Of a DNA stretch of 64,000 nucleotides, positions 1 through 12,795 are shown in pieces. The DNA is taken from positions 2,480,001-2,544,000 of the forward strand of contig VDMD01000001.1 of the NCBI GenBank assembly GCA_007026445.1, given 5' to 3'. The translations under genes and the position numbers were made by a program. The stretch's first letter is position 1, and each line of letters begins with the position of its first letter. A model generated the notes under the pieces. It worked only from the letters and a program-made list of their open reading frames with translations. It did no database searches and had not been told where the DNA came from. The DNA comes from Schizophyllum amplum (lineage: Eukaryota > Basidiomycota > Agaricomycetes > Agaricales > Schizophyllaceae).

Positions 1-2282
1 GCCCGTCCGTTTCATCCCGCCCGGCGGCATTGTCATACCTGGTTTCACCGATGCTCATGCTCACATCCTCGAATATGGCGCCGCACAAGAGCTGGCTCTC
101 GAGGGATCAAAGACTATTCAAGGTCGCAATTCTGCTCGTCCTTTGTCACAATATTTATGACAAGTCTTACAGATGCTGTCGCCCTTGTTAGGAGCTTTAT
201 TCTAGCCAACCCTGTAGTGCAGAACGACTCTTCCAAATTCGTGACTGGCGGAGGCTGGGACCACACCGTTTGGGCGGGCAAGTGGCCGACTGCGGTGCGA
301 CGCCCCACTACTATTGTATACCATCTCTGATGTCTAATTGTTTTCAAGGCCGACTTGGACTCTGACCCGATCATTCGCGGCCGCCCAGTTGTTCTTCAAA
401 GTATGTATTGACTGCGCTGGCCTATTGTTGACCGATTCATTATCTGAACTCTCCTCGAAGGCAAGGACTGCCATGCTCTATGGGTTTCGTCCAAGGCGCT
501 AGAGCTCATGGGTGATCTGCCGCCTGAAGTGGACGGTGGAATTATTGTTCGCGACTCGGCAGGCAACCCTACCGGTACGTCAAGCTCTCACTCTCGCCGG
601 CGGCAGAGCCTGATTCTCGTTTCCAGGTCTTATGCTCGACAACGCGCAAGAGCTCGTCAAGCAACCGCCTCTCACCGATGAAGACCTCGAGCGTCGTTTC
701 TCCATGACCGTTGCCGCTGCTCACAAGTATGGGGTGACTGCGATCCACGACGCCGGCCTCGATCCGGTATCTTTACGTTTCTTCAAAAGGTACGCGTGGG
801 TACGAATGGGGTCAGGAGCCATTCATTGAGCTTCGCGACATAGCCGCGCCGCAAAAGGAAGACTTCCTGTAAGACGACAGATCACGAGAGTCTCCCACAA
901 GCTTATGTTTGTCATAGATCCGGGTCTACGCCATGAATCTCTTCGACGAGACTCGCGAGTACTGGGGCGACAAGATGGACAAGATTCTAGGCGATGGCGA
1001 TGGTACACTGACGGCGAGGAGCGTCAAGATATTTGCCGATGGCGAGCCCAGCTACATAAGCTTGTTCCCGCGCACGTGCTGACTCGTGCTTTCTTAGGTG
1101 CCCTTCGCACTGGCGGATCTGCTGTGAGAAACAATGAGATGACTCTCGGTATGCGCCGCTTACACCAAACCAGCTTTATGAGCCCTACGAAGACAATCCG
1201 TCTACACCCGGCTTCATGCGTATTGCGCCAGAGACGCTCTTCGACATCATCCCGCGCTTTCTGAAGGACGGCTGGCAGACTGTGAGTGCCCCATTGCTCA
1301 CATGCGCAAAACTGATCATCGTTCGGGCAGTGTGTGCATGCCATCGGCGACCGCGCTAATGGCATCGTCCTAGACGCATTCGAGGCCGCCCTCGAGGGTG
1401 CCAATGTAACGGCACTTCGTCCCCGACTGGAGCATGCACAAATGATGGCCCCCGTGGACATGACGCGGCTCGGAAAACTCGGAGGTGCGTCAATTTAATC
1501 AGTTTTCAAGGAAGTTAGGTCTGAGTCATGCCCAGTCATCGCCAGCGTTCAGCCAACCCACGCGTGAGCGCAATTTCCGATAACGTGTACTCTCCGATGG
1601 GCCGCTTATGCATGTTACTCTATCAGTATCAGCGACATGTGGTACGCGCAAGATCGTCTCGTGAGCTATTCCACTGCAGAGCCGCTGTGTATGCGGTGAC
1701 ACTAACGACATGGGCGCCGTTCATAGGGACCGGAACGTGTCAAGCGTCTGTACGCTTTCCGCTCCCTAGTTGACCATGGCGCACGCCTCGCGCTAGGAAC
1801 AGACGCTCCTGTCGAGGATATCAACCCGATGACAAGTGCGTCGCTCTCCCGCGTCAGTCGAAGAGTATACGAGTCTAACGCATCCTAAGCTTTCTACGCC
1901 TCAGTCACACGGCTGTCTCCCGCTGGCGACTCGCCCCACGGCGCTGAGGGATGGTAAGTCGCCTGTCGGTATCTTTCGATGGGGGTTCCAGACTTCATTG
2001 CCTGCAGGTTCCCGGAGCAACGCCTGAGCCGGGTGGAGGCTCTGAGAGGTAAGTCACGCTCTCCGGATGGGGCCTATGGTTCTGACCATGACGGCAGGCA
2101 TGACCATCGATGCGGCGTATGCGTCTTTTTCCGAGAAGTCGCTCGGATCCCTTGAGCGCGGTAAGCTGGCAGACTTCGTCGTTCTCAACCAGGACATCAT
2201 GTCGGTCAACGCAAACGAACTTCTGGCTACCAACGTCCTCGCCACCGTTGTCGAAGGCCAGGCGGTTTACGGAGCCCTGTAA
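1..2282 (+). CDS. YtcJ-like metal-dependent amidohydrolase (amidohydrolase_3), 5' end outside the window
   Basis: Exon-by-exon reading gives an amidohydrolase of the YtcJ/AepA type. The window opens in the metal-site strand (IPGFTDAHAHI, the paired-His motif near the start of the TIM barrel). It continues through GGGWDHTVW, KDCHALWVSSKALELMG, a GVTAIHDAG segment, VHAIGDRAN (third metal His region), RLEHAQMM and LGTDAPVEDINP (catalytic/metal Asp). It ends with the usual SLERGKLADFVVL tail and a TAA at 2280-2282. About nine introns of roughly 50 nt separate these blocks. Family members hydrolyse C-N bonds in amide or urea-like substrates; the substrate here cannot be read from sequence. The start codon and signal or anchor region lie left of the window. 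All recognised motifs look intact. Exact internal splice sites are my inference. Confidence 0.85.
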
Positions 2283-2705
2283 TTCGAGCGACAAACCAAG
2301 GATCGTCCACGCAATCATTCTCATTTCCCGCCTCTTTCTTTTCCTTCTTTCTTCTTCCCCATCAATGAAATGAGAAGTCACACGACTGAGGGGGTGGAGG
2401 CTAGGTGTAGACCGGGTCCTACTGAACCCCTTCGTACATCCCGCCACGCTTTCGGCATATACCCCTTCTCATCTCATCCATACTCAAATATAGTCAGTCG
2501 TGTATATGATCGATGATAGTTGAATAGCCGTCCAAGCACATTGCGTGCTTACACCGAACATAAGAACCTAGCAAGCTTGAGCCTCAAGGCTACATGTAAG
2601 TACAAGTATCGTGGAGCATCCATCCGCAGAGCAATTATGAAGCAAGTAAACAATACGTGTGGGGTGGGTTATCGTCTGATAGTTACGATCCCGCGTCAGG
2701 GGAAC
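2283..2705. other. Convergent 3' intergenic region
   Basis: Shared 3' flank of the amidohydrolase (+) and RDH54 (-). It is pyrimidine-rich just after the amidohydrolase stop. I see no coding or RNA gene. Confidence 0.6.
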
Positions 2706-5700
2706 TCAGGTTTGATCATCCTTCACATCTTCGGGAGTCGTCGACGAGCTCTTCTCGAAAACGTACGTAACAGTACCACCTGGGAGCGCTTGGAATTTCT
2801 TGCTGGCGTCCATGGCGTCAAGAGTCTCCAGATCGATGTTGAGCAAGGTGTCCAGCTGCGACTTCGGAGCAGAGACCGCCGCCTCGCGGTGAAGCAAGCT
2901 TCGCAAGACGCCGTCAGATACGTTCTGAGCCGCAGGGCCGAGGCAGTTGATATGTTTGAATTCGCTCAAGGACGCAAGAGCGGCTTTCTTCTTCACCAGC
3001 TCCTTGAAGGGCCATAAGCTCAATTACAGGAGTGCAAACACTTTAGCACCCACCGCTTTGTCGACTTTGCCGATGTCTTTGGATTTGACTTGCGAGGCAG
3101 ACATGAAGCCATTACGGATGATGCTGTCCTCTTCGTCGGACTCACAGTCTTCCGGAAATTCATCGTCGGGAGAAGACGATGGCACCGCTGCTTCGCAGGG
3201 GCACTCCAACAAGTCATGAGTATTACAGCCGGTATCGGCGTAAACGCGGAAAAGGTCGCGGAGCTGCGCTCTCGTCTCAGCATGAGGCATAAGCCAGACC
3301 ACGTCGACTCACGTCCTTTCTCGTGAACGAGTCGCTTTTGTCCTTGGAAGACTCGGACCCCATAAGCGCTTGAAGTTCATCAGCATCGCAATCAGCAACA
3401 GTGAGCTAAGGGGGTACGCACAGCTGCTCAGCCCGAGCTTCGTGACCTGCCGCTGGTAGATCTTCTCTGTTTACGGCTTTGGCAAGCAGAACGTTCATCG
3501 CAGGGGATGGCGTACCATCTATAAGACCGGCCGTCATGAGGCGATAGATATGCACCGGCCGTTTCTGTCCATCTCTATGGAGTTCCGATGAGATAAAGTT
3601 CTCGCATGGCACAGTCGTAGCTACCTATGGCAACGTGCAGCCGACTGAAGATCGTAGCTATGGGTGGGTCAGTTCAGTTATGTTCCGTCCGTCCTCTCAG
3701 ATCAGGACCGCGAACCTCGGATTCCAGTCGCAATCGAATAGAATTAGCCTTGAAGCGCCTGAGGACCGATCAATAGCTGCCGCAACTGATTGCTCCTCAG
3801 TACACACCAGTAAGGTTGATACCGACGCCGCCTGTGGTCAGTCAGCAGTGATCCCTGACATACAACAGGACAGCCGCATGCCTGCTTTGGAGCTGAGAAG
3901 GAAGACAACTGGCAGCCCTGATCAGTACAGATGTATGGGACGCGCCAACTACACTCACAGTTGCTCCTCTGCGAGGACTTGTTGAAAGTGTTGACGTACT
4001 CCTGGCGTTTCCCCGTTGCGGTGTCCCTTTCGCAAATTGTCAGGAAGCGCGACTGAGAAGCGGATTTAGCATACCCATCCAGACGACCGTACTTATACCT
4101 CTTCTTGTCGCAGTACGCGGCCAAGATGTTCAGGGCAGAGGTATAGTGGGAAACAAAGACGACTTTCTCGTCGGTATGCTGATGGACAAGTCAAGCTTCA
4201 AAAAAACTAGTCGAATAGCATCGAGTACTGACCTCGTACACGTGCTTCAACAATTTCGAGACGAGTATGAGTTTACCTAGAAGTCATTAGCATATGTACA
4301 GTCAATCGAAGTCAGGGTCTGAGTCACTCACCACTCAAAGTCATATCGTCTATACGAGCATCCGGCTGAAGGACCGTCAAGGCATCCACCATAGCATTCC
4401 TTGCCACGCTGGTCGACGCCTTGCTACCCTCCTTGACCTTGTCGTTCGCCGCCTTCACAAGGATTGGACTGTTCGACACCTTCTTCAAGGTCCCCAGCAA
4501 AGCCAGTGTATCCGCCTGCGAGCCATTTACGAAGTCGTCCACCTTGTCCGGATGTAGAATCTTCCGATACATGGATAGCTGCAGCGCCGTGGGCTTGACG
4601 AACACAATATGCTCGTCTACAAGAGCGATCAGTGAAGAATCTTTGAGCCAGAAGGGAAAGCCGCCTACGCTTGGGAGGAAGGTAGTTGCTAAGGAGGGTG
4701 GCGTCGCGACGCAGGACGAAGCTGTTCGAGATGGTCAGGAGCTGCGCAAGCCGGCCTTCTCCGATCTCGACTTCTTTCGAAGTGGCTTCCGGCGTACGAC
4801 TTTTGACGATGGGCGCCTCATATACTCGACGGAACGTGTTGTAATCATCTAAGAAAGGTCAGGCTCTGCGGCTACATCAAATTCAGGTAGCTTACCCAAG
4901 AGGCCAGGGTTGCAGAAATCAGCCTGCAATCGACTAAGTGCTTGCTCAAGAAATGAGGGCTAAGACGACTCCGCACCATAGCATGAAACTCGCTCAGGTC
5001 GTTCTGAATAGGCGTGCCGGACAGTATGACACGTCTTGGCGTCTTGAGCGCCTTGAACATGGTGGTCGTCTTGTTGTTCGCCGACTTCAGCCGATGACCT
5101 GTGGTTCCTTAGCACGCTTGTGTTGCGAGGCATATACAGTTTAACATACTGACCCTCGTCGCATATAATCAGCCCAACAGGGGGGCTTGTAGCTGGTCAG
5201 CGCCGGCACTCAGGCTAGCACGTCGCTACTTACATGCACGTCGTGATCTTGTTGCTAGCATAGCAGAGTTAGCCTGAGGAGTAACTCGTCTGCGAAAAAC
5301 TCACACAACGGTTCTTAGCCGTTCATAACCGATGATAAGGACTTGCTGGTGCTTCCTTCAGATATCGATCAAGCAACGCGCTAGACTGTAGGACGGTCAC
5401 GTACCCGCCATGAAGGAACGTCTGCAAGCCCTTGTTGCTGTTGTCGCATACAGTGACACCGACGCGGTCGCGACCAAGCCATTTGTGAAACTCAGATTTC
5501 CAGTTCTATAGGCACGTCAATATGGCGCTTGTCGTAGCACAATCCAAAGGATTCACGTTGACGAGGGACACAGGGCATACGATGAGAACCTTCTGCACGG
5601 CGGGTGCAACTCCGGCGTACGGATTCTGCTCTGGTACATGGTCAGCATCTGGGATCCGAGCACCAAGAGATATCCTACTCAGCAGTGTCCACACGAGAGT

Positions 5701-7303
5701 GATGGTCTTAGTCGCGTGCGAGTCAATTGGAATCAGTTGACGCGGCATACATTTACATTACCTGCAGCGTCTTTCCCAGACCCCTGACAACGAAATCAGC
5801 AAACGACCCGAACGGCTTGGAGAGGCGCATACATCTCGTCAGCCAGTATACATCCTTGTCCTTCGTGCTTCCGAAGACCCATCACACACTCGTAGAGGAA
5901 TTTGACACCTACAAACGGTCAGTGGCACTTCAGCATCCCAGCGCAGTATCCCACCCTCTATCTGGTGAGGCCTTAGCCTCCGACGGAGGACCGGATCGAT
6001 GACAACCGGCACAACAGGCAGGTTCTTCGTGTTGAACTTCTTGATGTGGTCCTTCGTCGGGGCCTTCATAACCACGGCATCCTCTGCCTGAGGATCATGC
6101 CTGGGGACGGCCGTGAGCAAGAGAAGCCCATAGGATCGCAAAATTAGTACTAACAGTGCCGTCGGAACCTTCGGCTTCGCCGGTGCACCGTAGAAACTCA
6201 CTGCCGCGATAGGCTTGACGGGCTCGGGCTTGGTGCTTGGCGCATCGACGATTTCCACATCCTCATCTTCCTCGTTGTTGCGAAGGCGCTCCCGCACCGG
6301 GATGGGCAGCTGGGACCTCGGTATCACGCTATCGAAGCGAACCTCTTTGCCGCCAATGTACATGCGGTACCCATCGCAGAGTATGTGCCCTTTGCATGAG
6401 GTAGAGCCCATTCTGCGCAGACGTGAGCATACATGAGGTAGCATAATGCGGCACGTACACTTTGCCCTCCTCTGAGACCATCGTGAGTTTGTCTTCAGAC
6501 TTGGTCGTGTAGGCATCCCCGTCCCATGTTTGCTTATTCTTATTACAGACTGGCTTTCTCCTGCGAGTCCGTTCAATTAGCATACACGCCGATGTCATGC
6601 TGCAGTATTGCGCACCATACGACCGACCACACTGCATCCTTCTGCATCTCCATGTCATCGAATGCTTTGAGCTGCGAAGAGGGAGGGGATGTGGCTAGAA
6701 GATTGACCGGCTGTAAAGGGATGCCTCGCGAGGGCACTGAAGGGGTCAGGAGAGGCTTGCTGATGCTCGGGGGTTTGAAAGCTTTGTATGCCTTCTGGGA
6801 GGTCTTGATAGGCGACCGTTGGCCAGGGGTCGACACAGAGAAGGTCGAACTGCCAAAGCACGATCCGGACAGGAAGTCCCTCTTGGTCAGCGGTCTGTCG
6901 AGCTCAAGATCTTTGCCGCCAACGGAGAAGTTCTTCCCGGGGAACAAGGGAAGATCGGCTTTGCCGAAGGTAGAGCTGGGCCATGTGAACAATAATTAGC
7001 ACGGAAGCAACAGTGGCGCTCACATCTTGCCGTCCATGTCATACAGCGTAGCCTTGCCGCCCGCCACTTGCAGCACTCCATCTTCATCCCAAGTCTTGTG
7101 TTTTCTCGTCTGGGGGTTCCTCCTATAGTTGATATGGTCAGAACTTGCCGGGCTGCGATGTAAACGACGCGCCATTGAACGACCCAGTATTCTTCGTTCG
7201 AGCCGGAGGGACCAGCCTCCGACTGATGTCTCTTGGCTGACGGACCATCCGCGACCTCGCTCTTTCGCTTCGTCGGCACCACTGGGTTTTGAAAAGCAGG
7301 CAT
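2706..7303 (-). CDS. RDH54: RDH54/TID1-type SNF2 DNA translocase (RAD54 paralogue)
   Basis: SNF2-family ATPase of the Rad54/Rdh54 branch, which moves on DNA and remodels Rad51/Dmc1 filaments in recombination. After splicing, motif I reads ADEMGLGKTLQ (introns near 5765 and 5810 flank GLGKT). It is followed by VLIVCPVSLVN, the DEGH box in LIICDEGHRLK, and motif III RVILSGTPIQNDLSEFHAMV. The C-terminus is the conserved tail ending at 2706. The N-terminus starts MPAFQNPVVPTKRKSEV (ATG at 7301-7303). It holds two related modules, QWRNPQTRKHKTWDEDGV and a later NKQTWDGDAY, each followed by a GGK-(D/E)-x-(E/R) segment (VGGKDLELD and IGGKEVRFD). These resemble the DUF2439-like module seen in Rdh54 proteins. 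The DEGH motif and Walker lysine are present, so it should be active. About 17 exons. Rad54 itself lacks this N-terminal type, which is why I prefer RDH54. Confidence 0.88.
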
Positions 7304-7536
7304 CTCTAGAGCACAGTCGCAGTGGAGGATAAGAACACAGTCGCAGACGTGATGGCTTTGGAAGGTGACTGAACGCGTCTGTCACACATATTACTGACGT
7401 CACGCGTTCTAACGCGCACGCATCCTCCAAAGCGCAAGGAACGGCCGGCAAATCAAGGCCTTGTCAGACCTAGATAGAGAGTGCGGTCCGAGTTCTGACC
7501 CATTATACAGAACATATGATACAATCTACCGAGACC

Positions 7537-9029
7537 TCATAACGACGGCGGTGGTCTGGGCTGGCCAAGTTCCGTAACAGTGATAGACTCCTCCGCAGTG
7601 CCGCTACGCTCCTGGATGTCAGGAAGCTCTTCGATGCTCCACTTCGACCTGGGGTTTATAGTATACGCATCGTGATCCTTTGCCTGGAAGCGATGCAGCG
7701 ACGCCCAACCAATCATGACTGCATTATCTGCAAAGCAGTCAAAATAACTCGGACAACTGTGAAGAAGGTGCGCGTACCAGTGCAAAGTGAGGGTGGCGGG
7801 AAGGACAAGTTGATTGAAGGATCCAAAGCTTCGCGCATTTTCGTCCTGATATACGAATTAGATGCCACGCCCCCACTGGCGACAATGTCCCGGACGACTA
7901 CGCCCCGGTGTGAGCACCAGTCCAGCGCCAGGCCGAGTTTCTCAGTAAGCTGTGCAGCGGCAGCCTCTTGAAATGCCCGAGCTACCGCTCTTCGATGGTC
8001 TATGTCGAGGTTCTGCACACCGCCTTGGTCCGCCAAGTATTTGTCTACTTGCGAGTGCAAGCCGCCGTAAGAAAACCCAAGCCTGCCGGGCATGCAGCGA
8101 GAGAACTTGGGCGTGATAGCCGAGACGTGGGTGGGAGGCGGCCCTGCGAGACAGAAGGCCTCGAGTGCGGCGCCGAGGCCAGCATCGCCAACGCCGAGCT
8201 CCAAATTCCGTGCAACTTTGTCGAAAACGCGCCCAATGCTTGAGTCGTTAGAGTTTGCGAGGATGCGGAAGGAGGTATGTGATGTTGCGAGCACGATCAT
8301 GGTGTGTCCGCCAGAAATCAGGAGCGTGAGGAAGGGAAAACGGATGGGGGCGTCCGTCGGACTTGTGAATAGTGCTGTCAGCGCATGTGCTTGCTGTGGC
8401 GGTCGTAAGGCCATCGTTCTGCCATATCATCTCGACGCACCATATGATGTACGCCAACTATAGGCTTGTCGAGTGCAGCAGCTATGGCCTTCCCCGCATT
8501 CGTGCAGACGCCGAGACAACCCCCAATGCCTGCATAGATATTCAGTCACAGCAAAACTGCATCGCATAACATACGCACCGGGTCCCCTCGTAAACGCGAC
8601 TCCGTCTATCTCGGCCAAGCCTATGCCGGCCTCAGAGATAGCAGTCCGTATAGCGATAGGCTGAGCGGTCAGTCGAGCTTATGCAGGCCGACTGAACATG
8701 GGCATACCATGTTGCTCTGATGGGCTTCTATAGCGGCATACGGATAGATACCGCCGTACTGTGCATTACTTTCGAGACCGTCAGACCCGGTGGACACGCA
8801 CGCCGCGTACGACGCACATAGAATGTTGTTTAATGACAACGTTGGACAACACTTGGTCGTCCGATAGGATAGCCGCGCATGTGTCGTCTGCGGAGGACTC
8901 AAGCGCCAAAATCTTGAGTGCTCGACGCTGGGTTCTGCTTGAATACGCGAAGAAATTCCTACGACATGGCAGCGCGCGAGGGAACATGGGGGAAGGCGAT
9001 ACGATCGGGTTGGAACAAAGACTTCCCAA
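7537..9029 (-). CDS. QRI7: Mitochondrial tRNA N6-threonylcarbamoyladenosine synthase (Qri7/OSGEPL1, TsaD family)
   Basis: TsaD/Kae1-family protein that transfers threonylcarbamoyl to A37 of ANN-decoding tRNAs. The start ATG (9027-9029) gives a basic, Ser/Arg-rich leader without acids, then KILALESSADDTCAAIL, the N-terminal nucleotide-binding strand. The metal-binding site reads VGVHHMQAHAL once an intron near 8405-8445 is removed. LLISGGHTMIV, SIGRVFDKVAR, GFSYGGLHSQVD and DIVASGGVASN follow. The C-terminal DNAVMIGWASLHRF is the family hallmark of the last lobe. The leader argues for the mitochondrial Qri7 branch rather than cytosolic Kae1, which normally begins directly at the catalytic core and has no leader. 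It is head-to-head with the tyrosinase across about 0.9 kb. All catalytic and metal motifs are visible. Confidence 0.9.
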
Positions 9030-9927
9030 AAGGTCAACTGAAAGGTGGCGCGGACCGGTTCTTCCGGATTTCTACAGCCCGCTTCTCTCCCTTGATCTGC
9101 CCTTGACTGAACTGTCCCTCCGACGTTCTTTGTGATTCGCGATCAATCCCAATTCTCGCCGGACCCTTGGTAGCTCACACGTAAGTAGACCGATAACAAC
9201 AGTACGAGCATGCGTGTATGCCAACGACTGCAAGTGAAGATCCAGAGGTACTTACCTCACGACGGCAAAACGGTGGAACTTATGGACTTGAGTTAGACTC
9301 TGTCGAACACAAGAGACAATTGAAGGGAAGAAGGCCTTACAAACAGAATGTCAACTCAAGCCGGGCAGGCCAGGAATCCGAACACCTCCTGGACGATCCT
9401 CCGATCTTATGCGACCGCAGAACTCGAATGCACAGTACCAATGGCAAAAGGGCTCAACCGGCGGGTGTTGGCAGCCGCATACAGTAGTAGTTGCGCCTGC
9501 TGCACGACGATAAGCCGCATTCCCCGGGGATCCCCTTCGGATCGCTCGCGGCCAGCAGGGGAAAACCCGGCAGCGCTATACATGTCTATAGCCCTCCCGA
9601 CCCGCCCGCACACCTCTCAGACTCCCTGAGTCTTCAGCGGCGGCCTGCATTCGGAGTCGCTGACCGTCTTTCCACGCTCTAGCCCCCAAAGCGCCTAAAT
9701 TTTGACGTTGTCGATGAACGTGCTGGCACGTTCATCATCGTACATCCACTCTGACGGCCATCCAGACCCAATTTACGAAACACCCATCCATCAACAGCAT
9801 CACCCTGCACACACATGAGGCGCCTGGCTGTTATGGACCATTTCGGCCTAGATTGATCACCGCTCCAGCATACATATACCCTGCGGTTGCTCGGTGTTAC
9901 GCGCTTCTCCCTCTTTCCCTCCCCATC
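9030..9927. other. Divergent promoter region between QRI7 and tyrosinase
   Basis: Open frames here are short, overlapping on both strands and without recognisable motifs. A CATATA-type TATA-like stretch lies near 9869-9876, about 55 nt before the tyrosinase ATG, followed by a CT-rich tract (9901-9925) typical of fungal 5' leaders. I see no RNA gene. Confidence 0.5.
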
Positions 9928-11508
9928 ATGATCTCCAAGCTCGCGCTCATCGTCAGCGCCCTCCCGGTTTTGGCTGCGGTTGCCTCCGGGCAGAACGCGA
10001 CCACCGACGCGCCAGAATGCACGAACCCGGTGGTGCGACGCGAGTGGCGCAGCCTCTCCGCGGATGAGCGCCAGCAGTGGCTGGACGCTATCAACGTCAG
10101 TGAACAATCTTCTCATGCATGGGTATCCCGTCTTACTTCGTCTCTCAGTGCATGGCAAGCCTCCCACACACGGACGACCTGTTTGTCGACGTCGGTGCGG
10201 GCGACATTGGACCCATCAACGCCACGGGCTCGTACTACGATGGTGCGCCACGCATACAGTAGACGCGGAATGCGCCAGCTAATCAATGACACGACGTAGA
10301 CTTCGCGTACGTTCACATGGACCAAAACCCTATCGTGAGCCCGCAATCTCTTGCCTTGCGAGCTGAAAGCTCAATATATACACGCGCCGCAGGTGCATTT
10401 CACAGGACGGTCAGTCTACATGTGCGACGGCGTCGATGTCATGCTGACACCCTTGCAGATTCTTCCCCTTCCACCGCGCATATATTCACAAGATCGACGA
10501 GAAGATGCGTACCCTGTGCAATTACACGGGTGCCTCCGCTCCGTACTGGGACTGGTCGCTGGGTAAGCCTCACAATGCCTCAGTAGGTGCAACGCCCTTC
10601 ATCTGTCACGACTAGACTCAGCCGACGTGGAGCATTCAACCATGTTCGACCCCGATGTCAATGTCAGCGGTCTTGGCGGCTGGGGTGACCCCGACAACGA
10701 TTTCCAGCTTGTCGATGGTGCCTTCGCCAACCTGCACCTAGTGTACCCCTCTGAGCATCGCCTCCGTCGCAACTTTACCCAATACCCGTTTTCGACGGCT
10801 GGAAAGGACCCCCAGTTCTACACAGAGCCTTGGATGCCGGGCAATGAGACCTTCCAAGCGGATGTTCTCTACAACATCACTCACGGCTATGTCGGGGACT
10901 TCAAGGGTCTGCACTCGCACGTAGAGGCATTCCTTGTGAGTTCTGGTCTCACAGCCCCAGTTTGTACGTCGCTTACGTTGGGTTAGACCGCGCACGCCGC
11001 TGGACATCAGATGATCGGTGGCGACATGGGCGGCATTTGCCCTACCGGCGATACTGAGTGCATCCCTGGCGCAACTTTCACGAGCAATGGTATGTCTTGT
11101 TCAGTATCCACTGCACACCGTCTTACATTCGACAGACCCGCTGTTCTGGCTTCATCACTCGGTACGTCAGCCTCGCAAAGAGGTCCACACACGTTGCTGA
11201 CTTCGGCTTCAAGATGGTTGACAAACTTTGGTTCGACTGGCAGCACGCCAACGTCGAGGAGAACTTCTACGCGCTTGAGGGTGGACTGACGCCGCACATT
11301 GAGAACGCCACAATACACGCACAGTACCCCAATGGAGGTCCTCCTGCTCTAGAGGTGAGTCGCACATTCGCTCGATGCGTGCGAGTCCTGACTGTCTGAG
11401 CCCGCGCAGTTCGATACCAGCCTTCCTAACAACGGCATGTGGGAGAATCTCACCGTCTGGGATGTCATGAACACTACGAGTGGATTCCTATGCTATGTGT
11501 ATGAGTAG
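9928..11508 (+). CDS. Secreted tyrosinase (type-3 copper monooxygenase)
   Basis: Short basidiomycete tyrosinase-like protein with an N-terminal signal peptide (MISKLALIVSALPVLAAVASG). Exons join to give the CuA region: YDDFAYVHMD (first His), HFTGRFFPFHRAYIHK (second and third His) and APYWDWS. The CuB region has LHSHVEAF, then NDPLFWLHHSMVDKLWFDWQ with the paired His. About nine short introns interrupt it, one of them splitting the GRF codon near 10411. The product ends GFLCYVYE with TAG at 11506-11508. It would hydroxylate monophenols and oxidise o-diphenols outside the cell or in the secretory path. It lacks the long C-terminal latency domain of mushroom PPO-type tyrosinases, so it belongs to the short secreted group. 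The start ATG (9928) is the first in frame with the signal peptide. All six copper ligands appear present. Confidence 0.9.
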
Positions 11509-11713
11509 AGATTCGGATTTCCGGTCGGTCTTCGGCGGGTTAGATAAGGGCTTGAATTTAACGTACTTACTTATCCTTCATGTCCTTCTGTACTACGCAG
11601 TAAGTTAGTCTCAGGCAGACACATAAAGCAAACAATGTCTTTGCCGATTTTTGTCTGTTAATGAAGCATACACTGTACTTACTACACAGGATGCGGTGGA
11701 ATCTGGGAGGACC

Positions 11714-11718
11714 AAAAA
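11714..11718 (-). terminator. RNA polymerase III terminator of tRNA-Glu
   Basis: On the minus strand the tRNA 3' end is followed after a few bases by TTTTT, the pol III stop signal. Confidence 0.7.
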
Positions 11719-11721
11719 GTT

Positions 11722-11792
11722 TCCGGTACGGGGAATCGAACCCCGAGCTGCCGCGTGAAAGGCGGCAATGTTAGCCGTTACACCATACCGGA
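11722..11792 (-). tRNA. tRNA-Glu (UUC)
   Basis: Minus-strand cloverleaf with no intron. The acceptor TCCGGTA pairs with TACCGGA. The D arm is GTGTAACGGCTA. The anticodon stem GCCGC/GCGGC frames loop CTTTCAC with anticodon TTC. The T arm CGGGG-TTCGATT-CCCCG also serves as B box. It is 71 nt long without CCA and is followed by a T5 tract. Confidence 0.95.
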
Positions 11793-12275
11793 TTGAAAAA
11801 ATTGCTCCGGCGCAATAATAGAGGCGTTACACTTTACAGTGACTGCTCTACTTACTTACCGCCTAACCACATCGCCAACGTCTTTGTGATAAGCTGCCTT
11901 CTGATTAACGTCGAAGGACGCTCACTTTTGGCAGCCATCAACGAGAGCAACATGAAGTCGAACATAAATGTCACGCGGTCGTGACGTCACGTAGTTCGTG
12001 ACAACATCGGACAGGGCGAGCAGCATCGCCCACCCAAATTTCCATCAAGACCTGCGGCGGCGTCCACCCTCCTCAAGAACCAAAATATGAGCGTGAGTGT
12101 TGCTGCCGGTCCTAGGAACCCAACGATACACGAGTTCCCGCGAAGATGTGCGAGAAATGGCTGGATTGAAGGCAAACGCCCCGGATGACGATCGGCTACG
12201 CCTGATCGCGCGCACCCTTGCGCCGCTCCCATTCCCCCTGTGCACGCCCCCAGGACCTTAACTGACAAGCGCACA

Positions 12276-12795
12276 ATGCAGGACTCTACCTTCAAAAGAT
12301 TCGTCGAGGTTGGCCGCCGTACGTTGAGCGTTGCAGGAGTACGCGTTGATCGGGCCTAACAAGTTTCTCCTCTTCAGTTGTCATCCTCAAGGCTGGACCG
12401 TACGCTGGCAAGGTCGCCGTCATTGTGGAGATCATTGACCACAACCGGGTGCGTGAACTACGATCCTAGAGGCAGAACAGATAGCTGACGAATGAGCACA
12501 GGCATTGATCGATGGCCCCACCACCGATGTCCCCCGCCAGTCTTACCCTCTGAAGCACGTCACCCTCACCCGCTTCTGCCTTACAAAGCTCCCCCGCGGC
12601 TCGCGCTCGGGCGTCGTCAAGAAGGCCATCGAGGCAGAGGGTACCATCGGCAAGTGGGAGGCTTCCTCGTGGGCGCAGAAGATGGCTGCCGTCAAGAAGA
12701 GGCGGTCATTGAACGACTTTGGCCGCTTCAGCGTCATGCTTGCGAAGAAGCAGCGGAGAGACGCAGTCCGCAAGGCGTTGAAGACCAGTGCATGA
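12276..12795 (+). CDS. RPL14: 60S ribosomal protein eL14
   Basis: Small basic ribosomal protein. The three exons read MQDSTFKRFVEVGRLVILK, then AGPYAGKVAVIVEIIDHNR, then ALIDGPTTDVPRQ..., ending KALKTSA at TGA 12793-12795. The N-terminal KOW-type fold (GRLVILKAGPYAGK) and the Lys/Arg-rich C-terminal helix (MLAKKQRRDAVRK) match eL14. Intron 1 is 12319-12377 and intron 2 is 12449-12501. Both have good GTRCGT donors. The product is about 135 residues, the normal fungal length. Neither intron is long enough, nor carries C/D boxes, to host a snoRNA. Confidence 0.95.

Larger units (their letters stand above)
11509..12275. other. Intergenic region holding tRNA-Glu
   Basis: Tyrosinase 3' flank, the tRNA-Glu on the minus strand, and the eL14 promoter/leader. 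Apart from the tRNA I find no supported gene. Confidence 0.6.
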
